Below, in pieces: positions 55,918-64,000 of a DNA stretch of 64,000 bases. The stretch is from Macondimonas sp035325645. GTDB taxonomy: Bacteria; Pseudomonadota; Gammaproteobacteria; UBA5335. Both the position numbers and the translations under genes were made by a program. Within the stretch, counting starts at the first letter, position 1, and every line of letters starts with the position of its first letter. Where the stretch lies: contig DAOKZK010000003.1 of assembly GCA_035325645.1 (NCBI GenBank), forward strand, positions 1-64,000. The letters run 5' to 3'. Under the pieces are notes generated by a model that ran no database searches, was not told where the DNA came from, and worked only from the letters and a program-made list of their open reading frames with translations.

Positions 55918-57189
55918 TTATACGGGCTCGGGCAAGGCGAGGGCCACGGTGAGGAAGGAACCCGTCACGACGACGCGGTCCCCCGGCCGGCTATCGGTCA
56001 TGGCGGCGCGATAGGCGTCCGCAGGATGAACAAAGCGCTGGATCAGCGCGTCAGGAGCCAGTCGCTGGATGGCGCTCTCGATCCATTCTGCCCTTCCGCC
56101 GCGCGGGCCGGGCAGATCCGGTACATACCAGCGGTCGGTGTGCGGTGCGAGCGCCGCAATCATGGCACCCGCATCCTTGTCCTGCAGGATGCCCAGGATC
56201 GTCCGGCGCATCCCGGACGCCGGCAATGTGACGAGATGATCGGCCAGTACCTGCGCGCCGGCGGGATTGTGCGCCACGTCAAAGATCCGGGTCACCGCCC
56301 CGGGACGATGGTCGAGCCGGCCGGCCAAGCGTGCCGCCCGCAATCCCTGTACCACCGCGGCACGATCCGGGCGCAGAGCGGCCGGCAGTTGCATCAGAGC
56401 GGCCAGCGCGCCGGCGGCATTGCGGTACTGATGCGCGCCGTGCAGCGCCGGTGGCGGCAGATCGGTCCAATCGCCTGCAGCGCTGTAAAAATCCCATTGC
56501 CCGTCGCCAGTTTCACGCAGGCCAAAATCGCTGCCCGCACACCAGCGCGGCGTCCCCAGCCCATGTTGCAAAAGCCCGTCCGGGGGCGCCGGGTCGGCGC
56601 AGATCAGGGGCCGGGTCGCACGGCTGATGCCCGCTTTCTCACGTGCGATGCTGTCCCGGTCGGGGCCCAGCCAATCGGTGTGATCCAGATCGATGGCGGT
56701 GACGAGCGCAATGTCGGTATCCACCACATTGACGGCATCGAGCCGTCCCCCTAAGCCGACCTCGAGTACCGCCACATCGAGGTCCGCATGCGCGAACAGA
56801 TCCAGCGCCGCCAAGGTGCCGAACTCGAAATAGCTCAGGCTGATCTCGCCGCGCGCCTGCTCCACCCGCGCGAAGGCGGCGCACAGGGCGGCGTCGTCCA
56901 CCGGTACCCCGTTCAGACGCACCCGTTCGTTGTAGCGCCACAGATGCGGCGAGGTGTAGCTGCCGACGCGCCGTCCTGCAGCCGCGAGGATGGCCTCCAG
57001 AAAGGCCACACTCGAGCCCTTGCCGTTGGTGCCGGCCACCGTGATGACCTGGTGCGCGGGGCGCGGCTGGCCCATGGCCTCGTACACGGCGCGCACCCGG
57101 TCCAGGCCCAGTTCGATCTCGCGCGGATGCAAGCCTTCCAGATGGGCAAGCCAGCCGGCCAGATCGCGCGTGGACGCCGCCGCGCTCAC
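55918..57189 (-). CDS. folC: Folylpolyglutamate / dihydrofolate synthase
   Basis: A 423-residue Mur-ligase-like ATPase of folate metabolism. The P-loop is VAGTNGKGSSVAFLEAIL, with TSPHLWRYNERVRLNG and AVLEVGLGGRLDAVN. GTG 57189 overlaps the accD stop by four bases. Confidence 0.95.
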   Translation of the reverse strand: MSAAASTRDLAGWLAHLEGLHPREIELGLDRVRAVYEAMGQPRPAHQVITVAGTNGKGSSVAFLEAILAAAGRRVGSYTSPHLWRYNERVRLNGVPVDDAALCAAFARVEQARGEISLSYFEFGTLAALDLFAHADLDVAVLEVGLGGRLDAVNVVDTDIALVTAIDLDHTDWLGPDRDSIAREKAGISRATRPLICADPAPPDGLLQHGLGTPRWCAGSDFGLRETGDGQWDFYSAAGDWTDLPPPALHGAHQYRNAAGALAALMQLPAALRPDRAAVVQGLRAARLAGRLDHRPGAVTRIFDVAHNPAGAQVLADHLVTLPASGMRRTILGILQDKDAGAMIAALAPHTDRWYVPDLPGPRGGRAEWIESAIQRLAPDALIQRFVHPADAYRAAMTDSRPGDRVVVTGSFLTVALALPEPV

Positions 57190-58055
57190 TCGGCCGGCGG
57201 CCCCGGCAGGCGCATGAAGATCCGCAGCACGCTGGCCAAGCGATCCCGCATCTGACGCCGATCCACGATGAAATCGACCGTCCCGTGCTCCAGCAGGAAC
57301 TCGCTGCGCTGGAAGCCCTCCGGCAGGGTTTGACCGACGGTCTGCTGGATCACGCGGGGCCCTGCAAAACCGATCAGCGCGCGGGGTTCGGCCACGTTCA
57401 CATCCCCCAGCATGGCGAGCGAGGCCGATACCCCCCCGGTGGTGGGGTGGGTCAGCACTGACACGAAGGGCACGCCGGCCGCGGACAGCTCGGCCAGGGC
57501 CGCGCTGGTCTTGGCCATCTGCATCAGGGAGAACAGGTTTTCCTGCATGCGCGCCCCGCCGCTGGCAGAAAAGCAGACCAGCGGTGCCCGGTCGGTGAGG
57601 CTCTGCCGCGCGGCGCGGACGAACTTCTCACCGACCACAGCGCCCATCGATCCAGCCATGAAGCGGAAATCAAACGCCGCTGCGACCACCGGCAGCTGCT
57701 TGAGCAGACCCTTCATGACGAGCAATGCGTCTTTCTCGCCCGTCGCCTTCTGGGCCTGCACGAGGCGATCCTTGTATTTCTTGCTGTCGCGGAACTTCAA
57801 GGCATCGACCGGCTCGACCCCGGCGAAGAGTTCCGTTGCGGTTTCGGGATCGAAGAATTGGGCCAGCCGTCGCCGCGGCTCGATGGGGCCGTGGTGGCCG
57901 CACTTGGGGCACACTTCCAGATTGCGTTCGAGCTCGGGCCGATAGAGCATCGCCTCGCAGGATTCGCAGCGATCCCAGATCCCCTCCGGCACTGCCCGCT
58001 TCTGCTCGCTTTCGGTGCGGATGCGCGAAGGCATCAGCTTGGTGAACCAGTTCAT
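57186..58055 (-). CDS. accD: Acetyl-CoA carboxylase carboxyltransferase subunit beta
   Basis: A 289-residue subunit of acetyl-CoA carboxylase. The zinc ribbon has C30, C33, C49 and C52; SASGGARMQENL and the oxyanion region PTTGGVSAS follow. Its ATG overlaps the trpA stop. Confidence 0.97.
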   Translation of the reverse strand: MNWFTKLMPSRIRTESEQKRAVPEGIWDRCESCEAMLYRPELERNLEVCPKCGHHGPIEPRRRLAQFFDPETATELFAGVEPVDALKFRDSKKYKDRLVQAQKATGEKDALLVMKGLLKQLPVVAAAFDFRFMAGSMGAVVGEKFVRAARQSLTDRAPLVCFSASGGARMQENLFSLMQMAKTSAALAELSAAGVPFVSVLTHPTTGGVSASLAMLGDVNVAEPRALIGFAGPRVIQQTVGQTLPEGFQRSEFLLEHGTVDFIVDRRQMRDRLASVLRIFMRLPGPPAE

Positions 58056-58887
58056 GGTGCGATTCCTCCGGCGCGGGGCGCCTCATCCATGGCGGCGCGC
58101 AGCGCCCGCACCTGCGCCTCGATCTGTTGCGGCAGCGTGCCGGGCACGCCGCCGGCGATGGTCTTGACCAGCGTGCTGCCGACGACCACGGCATCTGCAA
58201 TGGCGGCGACGGCTGCGGCCTGTTCGGGCCCTGAGATGCCAAACCCCACGCCGACCGGCAAGCGGGTCAAACCCCGCACGACGGTGAGGCGCTCGCCGAC
58301 GGCTTCCAGATCGAGACTCGCCGCGCCGGTCACGCCCTTGAGCGAAACGTAATACACGAACCCCTGCGCCTGCTCGCAGATCCAGGCCATACGACGGTCG
58401 GTGGTGGTCGGCGCCACGAGGAAAATGGGCGCCAGCCGCGCCTCACGCAAGGCCGGCAACAATCCCTCACCTTCCTCCGGCGGCAGGTCCACGGTGAGCA
58501 CGCCGTCGACCCCCGCGGCAGCGGCGGCCGTTGCAAACGCCCCGTAGCCCATGCGTTCGATCGGGTTGAGATAGCCCATCAACACGACGGGTGTCTCGGC
58601 ATTGCGCTCCCGAAAGCGGTGCACCAGATCCAGTACGCCCTGCAGGTTCATCCCAGCCTGCAGGGCGCGGCCGGCAGCCAACTGGATCGCGACTCCGTCG
58701 GCAACGGGGTCGGAAAACGGCACGCCCAGCTCGATGATGTCCGCGCCCCCGGCCACGAGGGCGTGCATGAGGTCCAGCGTCGTGACAGCGTCGGGGTCGC
58801 CGGCCATGATGTAGGTCACGAGCGCGGCCTTGCCTTGCTCGCGCAAGCTCGCGAAGCGCCGATCGATGCGCGTGAGTCGCTCGGAAC

Positions 58888-58891
<4 letters not shown>
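58052..58891 (-). CDS. trpA: Tryptophan synthase alpha chain
   Basis: A 279-residue TIM-barrel subunit releasing indole from indole-glycerol phosphate. ADIIELGVPFSDPVADGV supplies the second catalytic acid, and LVAPTTTDRR and GVGFGISGPEQ are conserved. The ATG overlaps the trpB stop (ATGA), so the two chains are translationally coupled. Confidence 0.97.
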
Positions 58892-60088
<1,197 letters not shown>

Positions 60089-60108
<20 letters not shown>

Positions 60109-60727
60109 GTCTGACAGCCTCCATGAATTCCTGGATGCGCCGCGGATCCTTGATCCCGGGCGCGCTTTCGACCGCGCTGCTCACATCCACCGCCCACGGA
60201 TGAATGTGGTGGATGGCGGCACCGACATTTCCGGCGTCCAGACCACCGGCCAGAATCAGCGGCAAAGGTCGCTCGGCCGGAATGGCGTCCCAGGCAAAGC
60301 GCAGTCCACGACCGCCTGCCTCGCCCGGCGCATGGCTGTCGAGCAGCATCCCGCGCGCGCGGGTGTGTGCGCTGGCCTGGGCAAGGACGTCCGTTCCGCC
60401 ACCACCCATGCCCAAGGCCTTGATATAGGGTCGACCATGGCGCTCACACGCATCGGGCGCTTCACGACCGTGGAACTGCAGCATGTCCAGATCGATCTCG
60501 GCCAGGATCGCGTCGACGAACGACGACTCGGCGTCCAGGAACAGCCCGACCACGGTCACGAAAGCCGGGATGCGATGCGCCCAGCGCGCCGCGGCGGCGA
60601 CCTCGAGATACCGGGGGCTGCCCGGATAAAACACCAGCCCGATCGCATCGACGCCTGACTCGGCCGCCCACAAAGCGTCGTCGAGACGGGTGATGCCGCA
60701 GATCTTGACCCTCGTGCGGATCGCCAC
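60089..60727 (-). CDS. trpF: Phosphoribosylanthranilate isomerase
   Basis: A 212-residue TIM-barrel enzyme of tryptophan synthesis. The start TRVKICGITRLDDA has the catalytic Cys, and LAGGLDAGNV and AVDVSSAVESAPGIKD bind phosphate. The trpF-trpB-trpA-accD-folC order is as in Pseudomonas and many betaproteobacteria. Confidence 0.95.
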
Positions 60728-60781
60728 CCATCGCTCCCAAAAGCGATGAGCTTACCAAAAGCCGTCCCGGACCCGCACGCC

Positions 60782-61609
60782 TCAGCCGCCAGGCGGGCGT
60801 CCGCCGGCAATCCTCGGCCACAGGTAGTCGATCGGCGCTTCGGCGATCCATCCCGCAAAAAGCGTGCGCAGGGCCTCATCATTCAGTTCACTGCGCCCAA
60901 GTGGCATGCCAACCGCCAAGGACAACCGCCCATCGATGCGCCGGCACGACAGCGGCAGCACCACCGCCCTGGTTGCACGCGCCAGCCGCTCGATCCGATC
61001 CGTGGCCGTCGGCGATCCTGCAGGTTCGGGGTAATCGGCCAGAATCACAACGGTTTCGCCGTGTTTGAGACGTCGACAGATCTCCCGCGCATCGCAGCCA
61101 TCGACGAGCTTTCCACCGGTACGGCTTGCCAGACGCGCAAGCGGCCCTCGCAGCGCCGCGTGGCGGAACAGGCGCGCCACCAGCCCGATTGGCACCCGCT
61201 CGGCCAGCGCTCGAATCCCGACGGGCAAGTCGATGAAATGTCCCGCAAGCAGGATGACCGGAACACGCCGCCGCTGCAGATCGGCTATCGCTGGCCAGCC
61301 GGTCACCGAAACCCCTGCCGGTGCACGGCCCGGTGTCCCCCAAAGCGATTCGATCAGATTGAATAAGGCTGCGGCGCGGCGCCTGAAGTACGCCGGGAGC
61401 TGGCCCTGCAACGCCGCCGGTGCGCCCGCCGGAAAGAGCACCGGAAAGGGCGGCGGGCAGCGGGTTTCGCAGCGCCAGAGCAGCCATCCCAACACGCCGG
61501 CCGCACAGACCGTTGCTGCCTTGGGCAGTCGGCTCAGGCAACGGCCCGCCCCATCGACCGCCGCCGCAACCACGCGCTCGTTCAGCCCGATCGGCGGATC
61601 AGGCGGCAT
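60782..61609 (-). CDS. LPLAT-superfamily acyltransferase-like, divergent active site
   Basis: A 275-residue protein resembling the HtrB/LpxL lipid A acyltransferases. Similarity includes an N-terminal hydrophobic segment (about 29-45), AALFNLIESLWG, the central ILLAGHFIDLPVG and a late basic region with APIDYLWPR. The catalytic motif is normally H-X4-D/E. Here H124 is followed at +5 by Pro129, and the only nearby acid is D127 at +3. Activity as a classical acyltransferase is therefore doubtful; it may be a variant or a non-acylating relative. It lies between dusA and trpF, spaced 12 and 54 bases from them. Confidence 0.65.
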   Translation of the reverse strand: MPPDPPIGLNERVVAAAVDGAGRCLSRLPKAATVCAAGVLGWLLWRCETRCPPPFPVLFPAGAPAALQGQLPAYFRRRAAALFNLIESLWGTPGRAPAGVSVTGWPAIADLQRRRVPVILLAGHFIDLPVGIRALAERVPIGLVARLFRHAALRGPLARLASRTGGKLVDGCDAREICRRLKHGETVVILADYPEPAGSPTATDRIERLARATRAVVLPLSCRRIDGRLSLAVGMPLGRSELNDEALRTLFAGWIAEAPIDYLWPRIAGGRPPGG

Positions 61610-61621
61610 GTGCGCTCCTCG

Positions 61622-62611
61622 TCAGGCCGACAGCGGCGCGGCCCGCCAGGGATGCAGCGCCTGCGCCACCACCGACCAACCCGCGCCGGGGCGGCACACC
61701 TGCTCGCTCAGGTGCCGCCGGAAAGCACGCGCGCCCGGCAGCCCGTTGAACATGCCCAGCAGCGGCCGTGTCAGCGCATTGAGCGGCGTCCCGGCGGCCA
61801 GTTCGGCTTGCGCATAGGCGCCGTAGGACTCGATCACCTCGACCCGATCGGGTACCGCCCAGCCATCGCCGTAGAATCGCGCATCCACCTCGGCGAGGAT
61901 CCACGGGCTGTCGTACACCGCCCGCCCCAGCATCACCCCGTCCAGCCCCGCGCCCGCGGCGAGGGCGGCATCGAGATCGTTCAAGCCGCCGTTGAGGATG
62001 ATCGCAAGCTCCGGCATGGCCGCTTTGACGCCGTGCACCCGCGCGTACTGCAGCGGCGGAACGGTGCGGTTTTCATGCGGGCTCAGCCCCTTGAGCCAAG
62101 CCTTGCGCGCATGGAGGATGAAAGTCCGGCATCCGGCCGCAGCGACGGTGCGGATGAAATGATGCAGATGTTCATCGTGGTCGAGTTCGTCGATCCCAAG
62201 TCGCGTCTTGATGGTCACCGGGATCTGCACCGCGGCCTGCATCGCGGCAACGCAGTCGGCGACGAGCGCGGGCTCGGCCATGAGGCAGGCCCCGAAACGC
62301 CCCCCCTGCACGCGGTCGCTGGGGCAGCCGACGTTCAGGTTGATCTCGTCATAACCCCAGTCCTCGCCGAGTCGGGCGCATTGGGCGAGCGCGGCGGGAT
62401 CGCTGCCGCCGAGCTGCAGCGCCACCGGATGCTGGATCGTGCTATAGGCCAGATGGCGGTCGGGCTCACCGCGCAGGAGCGCGCCGGTCGTCACCATCTC
62501 GGTGTAGAGCCAGGCGTGGCGGCTGATCAGGCGCATCAGATGACGCGCGTGGCGGTCCGTGCAATCCAGCATCGGCGCCACGCAGAAGCGGCGGGAGAAA
62601 TCGGTATTCAT
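61622..62611 (-). CDS. dusA: tRNA-dihydrouridine(20/20a) synthase
   Basis: A 329-residue FMN enzyme reducing uridine in the tRNA D-loop. It starts RRFCVAPMLDCTDRHARHL, the family FMN motif, and has NVGCPSDRVQGGRFGACLM with the catalytic Cys. SRKPLPP-type basic C-terminal helices are consistent with DusA. Confidence 0.94.
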   Translation of the reverse strand: MNTDFSRRFCVAPMLDCTDRHARHLMRLISRHAWLYTEMVTTGALLRGEPDRHLAYSTIQHPVALQLGGSDPAALAQCARLGEDWGYDEINLNVGCPSDRVQGGRFGACLMAEPALVADCVAAMQAAVQIPVTIKTRLGIDELDHDEHLHHFIRTVAAAGCRTFILHARKAWLKGLSPHENRTVPPLQYARVHGVKAAMPELAIILNGGLNDLDAALAAGAGLDGVMLGRAVYDSPWILAEVDARFYGDGWAVPDRVEVIESYGAYAQAELAAGTPLNALTRPLLGMFNGLPGARAFRRHLSEQVCRPGAGWSVVAQALHPWRAAPLSA

Positions 62612-62686
62612 GCGCCGAGTCTACCAGCCGCTCGGTCCCGGCCGCGAAAGCCTGCTTGCAGAGCAACCCAACCTGGCGTTCGAGCG

Positions 62687-63175
62687 TCAGCCGGCCGCGA
62701 GCGCGGCCACGATCGCCTGACGCAGGTCCGCATCCTCGGGCGGGGTCTGCGGCGAGAAGCGCGCCGCCACTTTTCCGTCACCGCCGACCAGGAATTTCTC
62801 GAAATTCCAGCGGATGGCGCCGGGATGGCCCTGTTCCGGCGCGGTGAGCCAGGCATAGAGCGGATGGGCGCCCGGGCCGTTGACCTCGAGTTTCGCGCTG
62901 AGCGGAAAACTCACCTCGTAGCGCGTGCTGCAGAAGGCCCGGATGGTCTCGGGGTCGCCCGGCTCCTGGTTCATGAACTGGTTGCACGGGCAACCCAGGA
63001 CGACGAGCCCCTGATCGCGGTATTCGCGGTACAAGGCCTCGAGCCCGGTGTATTGCGGCGTGAGCCCGCAGCGGCTGGCGACGTTCACCACCAGCACCGG
63101 GTGGCCGCGAAACGACGCCAGCGGCAGCGGTTCGCCTTCCAGAGTCTGCAACGTGAATGCGTGAAATCCGTCCAT
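62687..63175 (-). CDS. Glutathione peroxidase family protein
   Basis: A 162-residue thiol peroxidase of the BsaA/BtuE type, Cys form. The peroxidatic Cys is in VASRCGLTPQY, with LGCPCNQFMNQEPG and KFLVGGDGKV completing the fold. The ATG at 63175 has GAGGAG upstream and is preferred to 63202. It lies 47 bases downstream of the DAHP synthase gene. Confidence 0.9.
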   Translation of the reverse strand: MDGFHAFTLQTLEGEPLPLASFRGHPVLVVNVASRCGLTPQYTGLEALYREYRDQGLVVLGCPCNQFMNQEPGDPETIRAFCSTRYEVSFPLSAKLEVNGPGAHPLYAWLTAPEQGHPGAIRWNFEKFLVGGDGKVAARFSPQTPPEDADLRQAIVAALAAG

Positions 63176-63222
63176 GGCGATTGCTCCTCGCGGTGTGTCC
63201 AACAGGGTTTCCCGCCGCGCCC

Positions 63223-64000
63223 TCAGGTGGTGGCGGACACCGGCGCGGCAGACAGGCGCGCCGGCAGAGCGTCCTTCAGTTTGACGCGCAACTCGCGCAG
63301 GAGTTTCTCCGTGCTGGGCCAGTCGATGCAGGCATCGGTCACCGACACCCCATAGGCCATCTGGCTGCGATCGGCGGCGATCTTCTGGTTGCCCCAGCCG
63401 ATGTTGCTTTCCAGCATCAGCCCCACGATGGAGCGGTTGCCTTCCAGGATCTGGTTGGCGACGTTTTCCGCGACCAGTGCTTGCAAGCCGGGGTCCTTGT
63501 TGGAATTGGCGTGGCTGCAGTCGATGACGATGTTCTCGGCCAACCTGGCCTCGCGCAGCGCCCGCTCGCAGAGCGCGACGCTGACCGAGTCGTAGTTCGG
63601 CTGATGCCCCCCGCGCAGCACGACGTGGCCATAGGCGTTGCCGCGGGTGCGGATGACGGCGCTGCGGCCGTCCTGATCGATGCCCAGGAAGCTGTGCGGA
63701 CTGGACACCGAGTGCAGCGCATTGATGGCGACGGTCAGGCTGCCGTCGGTGCCGTTCTTGAAGCCCACCGGCGTCGACAGGCCGCTGGCCATTTCGCGGT
63801 GGGTCTGCGATTCGGTGGTGCGCGCGCCGATCGCCGTCCAGGTGATCAGATCGGACAGATACTGCGGCACGATGGGATCGAGGGCCTCCGTGCCGGCCGG
63901 CAGCCCCATGTCGGCCAGATCGACCAGCAGCCGGCGCGCGATGTGCAGGCCGTCTTCGATATGGAAGGAATCATCCAGATGGGGATCGTTGATCAGGCCC
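63223..64000 (-). CDS. 3-deoxy-7-phosphoheptulonate synthase, class I, N-terminus outside window
   Basis: The C-terminal part of an AroF/AroG/AroH-type DAHP synthase, first enzyme of the shikimate pathway. Visible blocks include WTAIGARTTESQTHREMASGLS, PVGFKNGTDGS, RGGHQPNYD and IDCSHANSNKD. The frame is open to the window edge (LINDPHLDDSFHIEDG), so the gene begins beyond 64000. Which aromatic amino acid inhibits it cannot be told. Confidence 0.93.
   Translation of the reverse strand, partial: GLINDPHLDDSFHIEDGLHIARRLLVDLADMGLPAGTEALDPIVPQYLSDLITWTAIGARTTESQTHREMASGLSTPVGFKNGTDGSLTVAINALHSVSSPHSFLGIDQDGRSAVIRTRGNAYGHVVLRGGHQPNYDSVSVALCERALREARLAENIVIDCSHANSNKDPGLQALVAENVANQILEGNRSIVGLMLESNIGWGNQKIAADRSQMAYGVSVTDACIDWPSTEKLLRELRVKLKDALPARLSAAPVSATT

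Overview
This is 64 kb of GC-rich chromosome from a gammaproteobacterium. Two minus-strand blocks have a gene order typical of gammaproteobacteria outside the Enterobacterales: leuS-lptE-holA-proA-nadD-rsfS-rlmH-maf-rng-yhdP-nitrilase-tldD, and pyrG-kdsA-eno-ftsB-ispD-ispF-truD. So does the block trpF-trpB-trpA-accD-folC-SPOR-cvpA-purF-metZ. Long-form purL, LPS genes (kdsA, lptE) and envelope enzymes fit a Gram-negative cell. I cannot name the genus from sequence alone. No CRISPR array, insertion sequence or intact prophage was seen.

Layout. 1-3.7 kb: end of a tRNA-Asn gene, a Tat-exported copper-storage protein divergent from an ArsR regulator and a thioredoxin-type arsenate reductase, then an AMACR-type CoA enzyme divergent from a small heat shock protein, with a perfect FNR/Anr box between them. 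3.8-10.4 kb: a giant MscS-type channel, then a three-gene cassette (Agt-type glycosyltransferase, UDP-sulfoquinovose synthase SqdB, PlcP-type phospholipase) preceded by a candidate Pho box. 10.5-25 kb: mixed genes including a MBL hydrolase, purL, a methyltransferase, a lytic transglycosylase, a secreted glycosidase, an SDR and an alpha-carbonic anhydrase. 24.8-31.4 kb: the truD...pyrG operon. 31.7-32.7 kb: two secreted paralogues, each behind a sigma-54-type promoter. 32.9-49.3 kb: the leuS operon and its distal genes. 49.5-51.7 kb: an L,D-transpeptidase, an ICE-type ParA gene lacking its own in-frame stop, and tRNA-Lys(CUU). 51.8-64 kb: sulfur amino acid, purine, tryptophan and folate genes, ending inside a DAHP synthase.

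The most interesting system is at 7.15-10.39 kb. A PlcP-type enzyme removes phospholipid head groups to give diacylglycerol, SqdB makes UDP-sulfoquinovose, and the glycosyltransferase would build a glycolipid from the two. Four 7-bp half-sites at an exact 11-bp period, followed by a -10 hexamer, suggest PhoB control. I read this as a phosphate-starvation membrane-remodelling operon that replaces phospholipids with sulfo- or glycolipid. The second notable system is the pair of sigma-54-promoted secreted paralogues carrying a short LSDxxLxxVTGQ-like motif. Functions are inferred from motifs and remembered family features; no database search was run.
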